Below, piece by piece: positions 11,143-22,395 of a stretch of DNA of 64,000 bases. The notes beneath the pieces were generated by a model that was not told the DNA's origin, did no database searches, and saw nothing but the letters and a program-made list of their open reading frames with translations. The stretch spans positions 21,494 to 85,493 of the forward strand of contig PUQB01000855.1 in the NCBI GenBank assembly GCA_003024785.1. The letters run 5' to 3'. The translations under genes and the position numbers were made by a program. The first letter of the stretch is position 1. Each line of letters begins with the position of its first letter. The DNA comes from Selaginella tamariscina. Its lineage: Eukaryota; Streptophyta; Lycopodiopsida; Selaginellales; Selaginellaceae.

Positions 11143-13760
11143 TAGATAGTATACACGGATGGAGTTCACTGTAGCAAGTAAAGTGGCGGCCCGACGAAGA
11201 GCCGGGATTAACTCATTCAAACAAATAAAGTTTGACGAGCAACATCTGACTAGGAGAATGTGGCGGGCTGATCATGGGAGATTAATGGAAGGCAGCGAGG
11301 CACCTCGGTTGCTGCAATCGGCCCCTACCTGAGGGAACGACAGTAATACTGCATGGCTGAATATTCGAGCAGTGATAAACCTGGCACACCAGCGGCAGAG
11401 GCAGTCGCACGCTGCTGATGACGAAGAGGGATATGAAGGAATCGCAGCACGTCCAGACGACAATCCAAGCACGGCAGCATGCGGGTATGAACAACACCCG
11501 GATGGGCGACTTTGCTCGACAGTAACCTACGATGCAAGTGGGATGGATGGCAAGACAACGAAAGCCCTCTGCCTCTCGATGTAGGTGAAAGTGACGGGCA
11601 CGAAGAGCCTCCATACCAACGAGCAGAACCAGTGTTTGACGAGTACCCCTGAAGGAGGAAACCTCGCCCAGGACAACCCCAGGAGAGGGCATGCCTGCGT
11701 GAGGAGGCAAGAATCTCGAGGGGCGAAAGCAACACGGATAGCGACAGAGGACATGAGCTAGAAGCCCAGCATGACTAGCGCCACGATGGAGGTAAGATAG
11801 AAAACCCAGGGACATCGTCACCCATCAGGGTGACACGGGGGCCCGTATCTGCCCGGAAAGAGGGGAGGAAGAGCCTCATCGGGAAGCCCCCGTAGGGAGG
11901 GGCATCAATTGCCAACAAGGCAACCTCTGCACCAGGAGTTCAGCCGATCGGATGATGCAGCAGGTCAGGGTGGTTACCAGGATGAGAACCCAAGGCTTCG
12001 AAAGGCCGGGTACACATGGGATGACCGCATGCGCGGAGGCGACTGGACGTCGACGAGTGACGGACTAGGAGGAGGCACCAGAAAGAGGGGCCGCACAGTG
12101 GCTACCTTGGAGAAGGGACGAAGGAATTCGTCCAAGGGCAGGAGAGATTCGCCCGAGCGACTAGTATCGCACCCCGCGAGGGAAATCCGCCAGGCACACG
12201 GCAGAGCCGCAACCATCACCAACGGGGGATACCGTCTCGAGGCGAGGAGGAATCGCCCCATCGATCACGACCATCTAGACGTCGGGGGGAATTCCGCGCA
12301 CGGTCATACAAAACTACTCGCTGGAGGAGGGAAAACCGTCCAGCCAAGGTAAGCCGCGCCACCAGCTCAGGTGGTCCCGCGGCGGGGCCCCCGGAAGGAG
12401 CCCGTCCTCGTCACCCACCCTCAACAGGAGGGCAGGGCCGCGAGGAAGGAGAAGGGTGCCCGCAGAATACCAGGACGTGGACTACACCACGTCCGAAGCG
12501 GAGGGTCCAGATCGGAACAACTCTCAGGCACAACGGGACGCCATGGGAACCGACCCGGTCACCTTATTAGCCCAAGCACTCAATCGGATGTAGGAGAGCA
12601 CCATAACAGTGCCCTTACCCGCGTTCCGTGGAGCGAAGGGGGAAGACGCAGACCAACACGTACACAAGTTCGAACAGGTGTGCGAACTTCGGAGTGTGAG
12701 CGACAATCACAAGAAGTTGAGTGCCTTTGCATGCACTCTGGACAAGAAGGCACACCCTGGTGATGTGATTCCATGAGGCGAACGAAGGAGCCCGTGGGAA
12801 ACCACAAGGGCGTTTCTGGATACCTTCCGGGAAGAAAAGAGTGAAGAGGAGGTGATCCACAAGCTAACGAGCTTGAAACAGAAAGCAGGAGAGTTGGTCG
12901 ACGAGTACACGGTCCGCATGCTGGTATATGCCCGGTAAGAGACGCCCCAGTTGACCTGACCAAGAAAATGTGCTATCGAAAGGGACTGCGGCTGGAGATT
13001 TGCAAGTGGATCGGATTGGACGACGACCGAACATTTGACGAGTTACTCCAGTACGCCAAGCTGAAAAGAGGGAAGCTGAAAGACGCCAGGAAAGGAAGGC
13101 GCAGGACAAATTGGACGCAGAGGAGGCGAACGATACTGCATCGATGAGGAAAACCTCTCGGAGGCTCCAAGGCCGACCAAGAAGGAGAAATGGTCGGTAC
13201 CAAGGGACACAGGCAGCTGCAGCGGGGGGAAACCCTACGGGGGGCCACACGAAAGGAAGACTTATCCACGACACTGGCTCAAATGGGATACACTGCACGG
13301 GGGATAAGTACGGGTGTAACATCCGTGGATCTCACAATACGGACGACTGCTACCGGTTGGCCAAACTCCTGAGCAAAAGGCCACCACAGGCAGCCATGCT
13401 GACGATAGAACGAGGAACCGAAGGGGGGGCAGATGGCCGAAGGAGTTACGGCTGCAGGACAGAGGGAGACAACCAACCCTGTAGGAGGTCCCGTTCAGGA
13501 GATCGAATCGTAGGTCCCATTCTCAAGAACGGCCACCATATCAACCCAGGTATGCGACAGAGAGAGACGATTGGAACGCAAGGAGGTGTTCGCACTGTGT
13601 GGAGGCCCACACCCGCTCTACTGATGTTCATGGGTATCATTGATCAAACCAATGCTAGAAGCGCAAGTAACGGGCAGATCCCTGCAAACCCAAGTCCAAA
13701 CTCCACACCGCAGGTAAACCAAGTAACGGTGGTACACAGAACATGACGTCGGGACAGACA
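11143..13760 (+). pseudogene. Gag of element B
   Basis: An Arg-rich leader region spans 11,909-12,352. The capsid-type (retrotrans_gag) region lies at 12,540-13,080 across frames, with FRGAKGEDADQHVHKFEQVC, AFLDTFREEKSEEEVIHKL and LKQKAGELVDEYTVRM. This is followed by RKGLRLEICKWIGLDDDRTF. A knuckle-like CNIRGSHNTDDC lies at 13,315-13,350, with a degenerate upstream Cys pair. Stops and frameshifts separate the blocks. Gag would build the virus-like particle. Nothing recognisable is seen in 11,143-11,900. Confidence 0.75.
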
Positions 13761-14400
13761 TAGTACCACAAGCTCCCTTAGCAGATGAAGCAAGAGAAAC
13801 ACAAAGGCGGAGAACCAGGGGAGCGCGAAGGTGCGAAAAGAGAAGACAGCAACAAAAACCTGGTTTTAAAGCAGTGGGTAAGGGGGCAAATGCAAAAATT
13901 GACAGTCTCGGAATCCGTGGAGCCCAGCCGAGGCCAAGAATCGCTAAGGAAAGTAAGGAGAAGGCGAAATCACACATTCGTAAGGGGGAGGCCCAGACAG
14001 GGTCAGAACAAGAAACACCGCTGGTCCCCACCGCACAATGGGGGAATCGGGTACGACCAGTAGCAAGACCCCCACCAAGAGGCACTGCAACCATAGTGGA
14101 CTACGTGAACGACTTACCAACTATCCTGGTTTGCATGGCGGGTCACACAATCAACGAAGTGATTATAGATGGGGGGGTCAGCAGTCAATGTCATGTCATC
14201 AGAGCTCCACAGGAAATTGTGTATGCCAACTCTAGACCCACTCCATTTCAGGTACGCATGGCCAACCAGGCCGAGGTGGTGCCCAATGGCATCTTGAGGG
14301 CAATAAACGGTCAAATTTTGGATCAACATTGTGGTCCTGGATATGCACGCCAGGGGGGGATTCGACCTATTCCTTGGTTGACCCTAGCTTAGGGGTCCAA
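13761..14400 (+). pseudogene. Aspartic protease region of element B
   Basis: Open at 13,874-14,392. The active-site text INEVIIDGGVSSQ keeps the catalytic Asp (DGG near 14,167), but the usual Ser/Ala after DGG is Val. Downstream RMANQAEVVPNGILRAI matches the protease flap and C-terminal region of plant gypsy elements. Function is doubtful because the flanking frames are broken. Confidence 0.65.
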
Positions 14401-16290
14401 AGGTACAACACAATGGGAACCAACAATACGGTTCCGCACCAGACGAGCGATAAGGTCCATACCCATGAGCAAAACCCAGGCCTCCACACGAAGATTCGGG
14501 ATGTTGGATATCAGGAGCCTGACAGGCGCAAAGGATGGAGCAAGGTCATAACAGCGACCTCTGCAGGTCGACTTCTGGTTTGGGTCGCACTAGACAGGAG
14601 GCCTCGCATCAGAGGCAGCCCAACGTGAACAAACTAAGGACCGCAAGAGCAACCGAAGCCCGAGACTACCCGCCATCGGAATGTTGGTTCACCAACCACC
14701 AGGACAAGTCTGGAGGGCTTATGAGGACATACACAAGCGAGCCGTTCCAATCAAGCGAAGCCACCCCAGAGCCGGTATCGACAGGGATCGGCAGCCCTTT
14801 TCCGACCCCGAAAATGTCCACTACTTGGGCCGATCGAGATCGGCTCGAGAAAGGGGGGGGGAGAAGCTCCGCGTAGACCCTCCAGGGGGAAGTAGGACAC
14901 GAAAACCCTAGATAGGGACATACGGGGCCAGTGTGGGAAAGAAGCGACAGGAAGGGATCAACAGGTAAGACTGTGCTAGAGTCAGGAGGGCCTCACCAGG
15001 CGGTAGCAAAACCACCACAGTTTATGATAACGACAAGTACCACGACGGACGGCTAATAGTAGCTATGCTGGTCACCCAGATAGAGCACAGATTGAGGAAT
15101 CCTAGGGCAGAACTAGCGAACCATGGGGCGAAGAGATAGGGAAGACAGAGCAGCCGGAAGCAGGATCTCCAAACGCACGTGTGGCCAGCTCATAGGCTCA
15201 CATGGTCCACGAGGTTGGACCATAGGCGTGAGGCACGCACTACGAAGGCAATGATGGTTGGGCGCCATCATTCCATATCGAGGCGCAGGGATAGATGCGC
15301 CAGTCACCTCAGAGGATGCCACAAAGACTGCCACGACACCTACACTCGAGAAGGAGGTGCACAATGCCACACTTTCGCTACCATGACCACGAGGTGGACA
15401 GAGAGAAATCGGCCAGTGTGGTAATCAAAGAAATCCGTGCGCATCAAGGGCCAAGAATGAGCAGCGGAGCTAGTATCACCCAAGTATTCCAAGTTCAAGA
15501 AATTAAATGGGCAACCTGACGTCCAGCGAGTCAGGAGGCAATTGTGATTGGACGAATTCTTTGACCTTCCGTGGGGAGAAGTGGAGGACCCAAGATTTGA
15601 TGAGAAGGCTAGACAATTCCTCCAGTCAGTCAGCGGAATTAGTGGCTAGCCAAACCGAGCATAGGGGAATACAATTCTGCACGGATAGGAGTGTCGTCTT
15701 CCGCGTTATGTTTGACGAACTAGCGATAGTCTTCTGGCTACCAGGGGATGGTCTAGCCCTAGGGGAATGCTTGGACGCGGAGGTTCAACGGCCCGCCACC
15801 ACAGGAACTCATGGACTACGAGGCATACAAGCAAAGGAGGAAGCAGCCAAGTTCGTAACGCTAATCGCCTTCATGCTCACAGGAAGAACAGGGAGCCGGA
15901 TCACCAGGCGGTTGGTGAACGGTCTTTGCAGGGCGTGAGAAGGAGTCGCGATAAATTGGGCTGACTGACTTAAGCAGTACCTGATTCCGGCTCTAACCAG
16001 TGGGATTCACGGAGTTTGGGCCGGCACGGAGCAAAGGCTACTCACGGCTGGCCACATTGCTATTATGACCACGGGCTCGTTCTACCGAACGGTAGTAAGA
16101 ACACCGCCACCACTCCAAATGGGGGAACATCTGGAACCCCCAGAGTCAACAAAAGAACAGGCGTCAATAGAGGAGCAGGCGGAGGGTAGCATCTTCCGGA
16201 CCAGGAATCACCAGGGTATGTAACGCAGGAACCCATACACGCGATTCCCCTAGCTATAAGATCCCCACTACTAGAATCCTTGTCAGACGC
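14401..16290 (+). other. Internal region of element B with no recognised domain
   Basis: GC-rich sequence where RT, RNase H and integrase would be expected. Short open stretches exist (14,535-14,876; 14,681-14,911; 15,507-15,938) but none shows a YxDD-type RT core, an RNase H DAS motif or an integrase DD35E pattern. Either the pol region was replaced or deleted, or it is too mutated to see. Confidence 0.5.
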
Positions 16291-17260
16291 AATCGAGCAA
16301 TCTACCGGGCCCAACCAGGGAGGGAAGAAGGACAAGCCCGAGGATGAGTACGAGAGTAACTATGAACACTTCCAGGCCAACGACAATGGACCTCCACAGT
16401 CTATACCAGGCTCGCAAGGGTCTTCAATCAGCTCGATGAAGCCATGGCGATATATGATGGCCTCGACCTCCCAGCGGTGGCGAGGGAACACGATGACATA
16501 GTGACAGAACTCACGGAGCGACGGTAGGGAGCCCGGGAAGTTGCCCAAAGGGCTAAGGAGCTACTGAGTGAAGGGGCCGAATGTGTATGTTAACAATGAA
16601 GAGAACGAAGGACGCCTGGGAAAGCTGGAGCAAAAGGAGAGCAGACTTCTAGTGGTTGTACAGTGAGTGCAAAACTCTCCTAGGGTTACTCAACGATGAC
16701 CAGCACGCCCGTAGCCTGGTCATAGCCGAAAGAGAACAAAAGATACAAGAATGCAAAGCTCGGTTATAACGAAGGTGTGGGAGCTCGTTGAGGCACAAGC
16801 AGAATTGACGGCGGTCAAAAGGGAATTACGGACAAAGACTCAACTCTCCAAAACCAGTACCGCACCTACAGCCAGCCAACTAGGACCCCTCCTCAGGAAG
16901 CCAGAAGCAAGTTCCAGCAAGCCAGCCAGCCCAGGACAGGACTTGGCCCGGACCATCAGGGAGCTAGAGGAACACACCCAGTTACAGGCCCAACTCCTCG
17001 CGATAAAAGAACAAGAGTTACAATACTCCTGGAAAAGGATGCAGGACCTAGAGGATCAGCTTCAGCATGCTCGAGAGCAACAGACAGGGTCGAGGTAAAG
17101 CTCCGAAGGGTGATCGGGCTACGAGAAGCGACCATCACCACATTAAAGACCACGCTAGCGGCGATAGAGAGTGAAATCGCCATGTACCGAGAGCTCCAAG
17201 GGCAAATAACTAGGGCACATGGCCCGAGGATGTGCCAACGAATAAGTCCGGACATCTGGT
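16291..17260 (+). pseudogene. Coiled-coil 3' ORF of element B
   Basis: Readable at 16,751-17,098 and 17,110-17,250. The first piece has ELVEAQAELTAVKREL, then a Ser/Pro/Ala linker, then RTIRELEEHTQLQAQLLAIK with heptad spacing. The second (TITTLKTTLAAIESEI) continues it. Element C has a diverged version (RELEAQLVQTQEQQA near 59,190). The position just before the 3' LTR matches the 3' ORF of element A. Function unknown; not an obvious env, as no membrane segment is seen. Confidence 0.6.
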
Positions 17261-17924
17261 TGACGGTGGCCTATCATTGTGGCCAGTCGGCTCGGACGAC
17301 CGACTGGATGAAGCGCCAAATAAGGGAGGTACTTCAGGTACGGACTAATGGCAACCGTTGTCAGGCGGCAGCATAACCAGGCGTAGATTCAATCGTCCAG
17401 ACCAACTACCCAGGGTACGAAGGACAGCACGCGTGGGGAGGCGCATAAATGTGACAGGCAGGACTCTGTCACCAGGCGGCAACCAGTGGGAGAGCGCCAC
17501 CTGTAGCTAGGGTCTAGCGGTACGTAACCCACTATATAAGCCGGAAGGCGAGTAGTGGGTCGGGGTCTTTTGGAGTCAGGTCTGAGTTTTATATCTTGCT
17601 CCACTGTCGGAGATAGTTTGTACTTAGACAGGCAATATATATCCATTTCCCTTCTATTCACCTCCAAGCGGGAGATCCTCGCTTGCTCGACTCATGGGCC
17701 TCGCAACACTCTCTGCCCAGTCATCTCAGTAGAACTTCCCCTTTCCTGTACACGGACCCTCGTGGCGTTCGGGTAGAGGCCATCCAATACCTTCTATTAC
17801 TCCTGAGGTAAGGCCCGGCTTGCCGGCCGAACCACCAGGGGCTGGACGTCCTCAACAGCGTCCTGGCGACCACAGTAGCTTCTTGAGAAGCACCACATCT
17901 GGCTTGCGGAGTCCCCGACGACCA
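17261..17924 (+). repeat. 3' LTR of element B
   Basis: 664 bp, TGACGGTGGCC...CGACCA. It keeps the block missing from the 5' LTR. Related to the LTR of element C at 59,418-60,108. Confidence 0.88.
17529..17545 (+). promoter_or_regulatory. TATA box of the B-family LTR
   Basis: CCCACTATATAAGCCGG lies mid-LTR. The element C LTR has the same ACTATATAAG at 59,706-59,715. Position and conservation between two diverged LTRs support a core promoter. It is absent from the 5' LTR of element B. Confidence 0.65.
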
Positions 17925-18535
17925 TTGCTCATGGCCTGCGTAAAGGGCATGGGCAGCAGGATTAATCCCGCCGCCCATGGCCTGCGTGCTAGGCCTAGGA
18001 GGCAGGATTAATCCCACCGCCTATGCATGCCCTAAGCGGAATTCGGCAGGATTTATCTCGCCGCCAATGGCCTGTCTGAAGGGCCTAGGCGACGGATTAA
18101 TCCCGTCGATTCCGTGTAGGGCACGGGCGTGCGGCGGGATTAATCTCGCCGACCCTTCTATGCCTGGTGGAGGGATGAATCCTCCCACCCTTCTTTATTT
18201 TCCTCCATTGGTGAGTCGAACCAATCCCAAATGTCTCTGTTTGATACGCAGAAGGTTTACAGCATACCAATGGAGGGGACTGAGAAGGGTGATGAGATTG
18301 ATTTCACCATCCCTTACATGGTGGGCGAGATTAATCCCGCCACCTTTCTAGAGCCACTGAAGGGGTGTGCCAAATAAATCATGCCCAGTTCTCTCTGAAA
18401 CCGAGAAGGTGGGCAGGATTAATCCTGCACACCCATTTAGGGGCTCTAGAAAGGTGGCAAGATTAATCCAGCCCACCATTTTAGGAGGCATAGAAGGGTT
18501 GGCGGGATAAATCCCGCCCCACCTTACATGTAAAT
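17925..18535 (+). repeat. Palindrome array 1b
   Basis: About twelve GGGATTAATCCC-type units. The right half matches array 3 (46,355-46,600) in inverted orientation, including the spacers with TAGAGCC and AGGAGGCATAGAAGGG. It stands directly upstream of the unassigned gene at 18,885. Confidence 0.9.
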
Positions 18536-18884
18536 ATATATGTGTATTAGTATATATAAGTTGCATAAGTTGCATATTATTTACTTTTATTATCTTATCA
18601 TAAAATTTTAAGTAAAAGCCTGTAAAACTGTCCAAAGCTCACATTTGTGGTGGTTCTAAAACCAAATGTTATCTGTCTTTTGCATTATCGCAAACATAGC
18701 TTTGTATAGTTAATCCCGTCCACTTCTCTTTGAGACAAAGGAGGGTGTATGTGAATTTATCAGTGTATTATTTTTGTATATTTGGGTTTATACAAGTGTG
18801 TGTGCGTTTTTATATGATTGTATTCATAATGTATTATTTTGTAAAAGGACGATTTTGATCAAACAAGGAGATTCAGTCATTAAT
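18536..18884 (+). promoter_or_regulatory. Putative 5' region of the unassigned transposon gene
   Basis: AT-rich, about 350 bp, well conserved as the reverse complement of about 46,005-46,350. It lies between a palindrome array and the first ATG in both copies. That makes it a candidate promoter and 5' UTR. One isolated TTAATCCCGTCC half-unit lies near 18,711. Confidence 0.5.
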
Positions 18885-19388
18885 ATGGAGTTGTCGTTAA
18901 ATTATGGGTAAGAATTAAAATAAAATTTGTTATATTTGGATATGTGCTTGAAGAACTAATCATTTTTGTATTCAGATGTGGAATTGAGGTGACATTGAAG
19001 ACGAGAGCAGGAGAAGAGATGGGCAAGGGGATTCTGGAATCAACTTGGCCATATTTTAAATTAAACGGGAAGCGCATTGGAACAACCATGGTTGCTGTCA
19101 ACTAACCTTTGTCACATCGCATGGCCAAGCAAAACAATGGAAAGTAAATGTGTTAGTGAAGCATCCGAAAGCATGCTGTGAACCCAGATTGAATGATGCT
19201 CGACACATATGCCTTGTTCCATCCAACGTCACGTTTTCAGTTCCAGAGGTCGCCAGTTACAACATTAATCTCGGGTGGTCTTGTCGACTTGTGAATAATG
19301 ATGTTCACGTGTTCACTAATGATGTTGACCGTGGAGTTCTTCTTCAACTCAACGAAAGCCCATCTATGGAGGGGATCCAATTAGATAT
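18885..19388 (+). pseudogene. Unassigned intron-containing transposon gene, copy 1 (truncated)
   Basis: Exon 1 (18,885-18,907) encodes MELSLNYG across the junction. A 68-bp GT-AG intron is at 18,908-18,975 (GTAAGAAT...TTTGTATTCAG). Exon 2 begins CGIEVTLKTRAGEEMGKG. One missing base near 19,100 creates a stop at 19,103-19,105; the frame then continues as VTSHGQAKQWKVNVLVKHP up to NESPSMEGIQLDI. The gene is cut at 19,388, where sequence from the opposite strand of another gene begins. The minus-strand copy at 45,420-46,025 lacks the missing base but has its own defects. No family recognised. Confidence 0.6.
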
Positions 19389-19640
19389 CCTCAGGCCTTT
19401 GTCGATGAAGCAGAACACCATTGACATCCAACAACACAATATGGCCACGAGTAACATGGGATAGCGTTGCCTCTTGAATACTTTGCAACTCACTTGTTTG
19501 CTCCCTTTCACATTTATCTGTTGACACTATCTCGTTGCCTATCCCTTTATCATTTAATTGTACATCATCCTTACAAGATTCAGACATTACAGGTACTGAA
19601 GAAATTGATTTTGGAACTGAAGCCAATAGAAATGGTGACG
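19389..19640 (-). pseudogene. N-terminal piece of FCP1-like HAD gene, copy 1
   Basis: Reads from a Met at 19,626 towards 19,389. A polar leader is followed by GHIVLLDVNGVLLHRQRPED, the HAD motif I of FCP1/NIF-type phosphatases in which Asp-Val-Asn replaces the common DxD. The rest of the domain is cut off by the inversion junction. The copy at 41,760-42,830 continues through the whole domain. Confidence 0.7.
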
Positions 19641-21290
19641 AAAAAATTGAAGTGGTCCCATGGTAACGATGTTTTGAGCTGCATTATATCCATTTCCTGC
19701 ATGAACTCTATCATTCTAACATGTGGCACAAGAAATTTTCACTAAACCCCTCTCTTACCTCATGGCAATGCTGAAAATCCATGTTCTCAATTGTTTTATT
19801 ACATCTACAAAATGATAGTTAGCTGAACTTATAATTATCAAGGTATATTATTTACCTTGTTAATGTGTGACCCATGTTTGAACTAAAAGCTTCATTAATT
19901 CTTGAGAATTTATTTTTTGCAAATATAGACAAAATATACAAAAATGCCTATGTTACACTCATTTATAACTATTCATCGCTCTAAGAACTCATTAACAATT
20001 CTTCTTCGCTATTACCTTCTAAGTGAGGCGAAGAAGGTAAAGGCCGCTTGTGAGATGGTTCATGATCTTCCATATCTTCTGTTGATGTTTCCATGGGTAA
20101 TGGAGTGTGTGAATGTTCTGTACTCCTCGAGATAACTTCCGGTCTAATATCTGATTGAAATTTGTCCTCAGACTCCGACATTGAACCAGATTCGTCTTTA
20201 GAACTATTGCACTTATCGGGAGGGAACTTTTCCAAATACTCCTGTATGGGTTTGTTGGGGTAGTCAGTTGAGAACCTCTCTATCCACTTGTTTAGGTCCT
20301 CCACCATGGTCTTATCCTTTTCAACGGCAAACACACATGTATCCGAAGGTAACACTCCTTCAAGACAAACCCCCTAGTGTAGTAGTCAAAAACCCACGCA
20401 TCATTGTGAGGACCCTTGATCAAGTTGACGATGCTCCGTGCGCTTGACTTGTAATGTTTGGATAACGTACATTACCGAATACATCCTCTTAACTATCGGT
20501 GTAGCGGATGGAGGTTCAGGCCTGTTGGAGTGCAAACAGATGCCTGGCCAGTCATTTGGAAGTTTGAAATTGTTTGGCGCATTCCTAACAACCAAGTGAA
20601 CAACCGTATCAATGCACTTCGGATCGTCATCATTCATATAAAATCCTGTCCAACGATGTTTATTCTTCTTAGCAAAGGCGGAGGCAAAAGTATCGATGAC
20701 ATGAGCAAGAATCAAGAAATAAATACCTAAAAACGTAAATATCAGTCAAGAGTGCAAGCATAAATTCAATATAAATACCTTCTTTGTACATGTTTGCATG
20801 GCTAAGTTTCTCTACCAAATCCTCTAGTGCCCTATTTGTCGAAGGATTTTTTGACACTCGCTAATCCATCACGAAAATTGAAACGGTTTTCTACAAGCAG
20901 TGATGTTACCCCATAAAGTCTCCGAATCCAACAACAAACATCTGTAGGGCTTGTTGTGATTCGTAGCATCCTCCTTTATAAGGTTCAACTCGGTTCTCCT
21001 CTGCTGAAGGACTGTCATAAGAAAAGGCATCATCGCAATGTTCTCCTTTTTGGCGTTGGCGTGCAATAGATTTTTGCCCAGAGCTTTCGATTGATTCACC
21101 CATTTGATAAGCATATCATCGTTTGTCACATGCAAATATTTGCTGACCTCTTCGTATGTTGAAGCTGAGGTTCAACCTAGTTTGTGGCAGTGTATTCCCA
21201 ACCACTCCTTGAAGTGCCTGACCGTCTTCAAACTCCATTGCCTTAAGATGAAAAGGAAAGGTGGGGCTGCTATTGTTAATCTGTAGTTTG
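19641..21290 (-). pseudogene. Unassigned transposon gene exons, copy 1
   Basis: Same orientation and order as 42,860-44,180, with which it aligns by eye. Readable pieces: 19,981-20,355 (acidic, Ser-rich C-terminal tail containing DLNKWIERFSTDYPNKPIQE), 20,401-20,715 (NKHRWTGFYMNDDDPKCIDT), 20,669-20,857 and 20,869-21,135. Separate frames with acceptor-like sequences suggest several exons, or frameshifts. No domain recognised. 19,745-19,975 is AT-rich spacer. Confidence 0.45.
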
Positions 21291-21734
21291 CAATGTGTTA
21301 CATACACACAACTGAGTACATATGGATCATACATGCATTGAACATGATGTTTTTCAATAAAGAAGCAACATATAATTTCTCAAGTTTGGTTGAGGGCAAT
21401 GTGCATGTGTGTGCATATGTGTCTCTGTAAGTTTTCTAATGCGTGTGCACGTGTATATAAATTTATGATTGTGTTTATATATGTGTGCAAAACAAACATC
21501 GAATAATTAAGAAATAATATTAATAAACACACTATGACATATTTTAAATTATACATATAATATATGATTTTATCTAATATATAGCCATATATATTTTAAT
21601 AATATATATTAATTTAATATTGATAAAAGGTTTAATATAGGAATATTCTTAAAATAATAACAAATTAATTGAGAAAATCCCTTAATATATACAAATGTAG
21701 AATAATTACTGAAATAATTAAGATTTATCCCGAG
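21291..21734. other. AT-rich spacer
   Basis: No gene seen. Its first part (21,300-21,400) matches 49,410-49,500 directly, and 21,410-21,640 matches 49,750-49,990 inverted, so it is another rearranged piece of the composite transposon. Confidence 0.6.
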
Positions 21735-22245
21735 ATCTCGGAGAGAGTTGTGGGCGGGATTAACCGCCTATTCCTCGTCGTCAAAGTTGTGGGCGGGATT
21801 CCCCTCTTCCTCGTCGGAGGGAGTTGCGGCGGGATTAATCCCGACGCCTCTCTCCCGGGGAAGATCTGGCGGCGGGATTAATCCCGTTGCCTCTCTCCGA
21901 CGGGGAAAATCCGGCAACGGGATTAATCCCGTCGGTACTTCCTCATCGGAGGGAGTCTGCAGCGGGATTAAATTCGCCCATCTCCGATGAGGAAGATCTG
22001 AGGGCGGGATTAATTTCGCCGCTTCTTCCTCGTTGGAGGGAGTCCATGACGGATTAATCCCGTTGCCTCTCTCCGACGAGGAAAATCGGCAACGGGATTA
22101 ATCCGCCGATTCTTCCTCGCCGGAGGAATCAGTGGTGGGATTAATCTCGCCGACTCTCTCCGATGGGGTAGAGTCGACGGCGGGATTAATCTCGCCCACC
22201 ATTTCTCGTCGGAGGGAGTCATGGGTGGGATTAATCCCTCCCATC
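21735..22245 (+). repeat. Palindrome array 2
   Basis: About twelve units at 40-47 bp spacing. Spacers are of a second type built from CTTCCTCGTCGGAGGGAGT and its reverse complement, shared with array 4 and unlike arrays 1 and 3. It lies directly upstream of transposase copy 1. Confidence 0.92.
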
Positions 22246-22395
22246 AGTTGTATTAATGAAGCATGAGATATTATCTCTATACATAATTATGTATTATTAC
22301 ACATGCATATTATTAAGCAATCGCAGTTATGATTTCTTAGAAATACTGCATAAACAGATATCATAAATAACACAATTATTTAGGTGCAGGACAAT
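22246..22395 (+). promoter_or_regulatory. Conserved leader of the transposase gene
   Basis: About 150 bp, AT-rich, matching 52,027-52,172. Just before the first ATG stands GTGCAG, a possible splice acceptor, so the 5' UTR may have an intron reaching into or across the array. Not proven. Confidence 0.4.

Larger units (their letters stand above)
10605..17924 (+). mobile_element. LTR retrotransposon B, gag-protease type without visible RT
   Basis: Two direct LTRs (10,605-11,121 and 17,261-17,924) flank 6.1 kb containing gag (capsid and knuckle), protease and a coiled-coil 3' ORF. I searched 14,400-16,300 by eye for RT, RNase H and integrase motifs and found none. It is strikingly GC-rich compared with the AT-rich DNA on either side. 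It sits inside the palindrome array. No clear target duplication is seen (CTAGT left, TTGCT right), so it may have been rearranged or recombined. Confidence 0.85.

Noticed and set aside
11282-11821. 179-codon minus-strand ORF in element B
   Set aside because: Antisense to gag leader, GC-rich sequence with few stops by chance; no family motif.
12864-13322. 152-codon minus-strand ORF
   Set aside because: Lies antisense to recognisable gag capsid sequence.
13618-14094. 158-codon minus-strand ORF
   Set aside because: Antisense to the protease region, no recognised motif.
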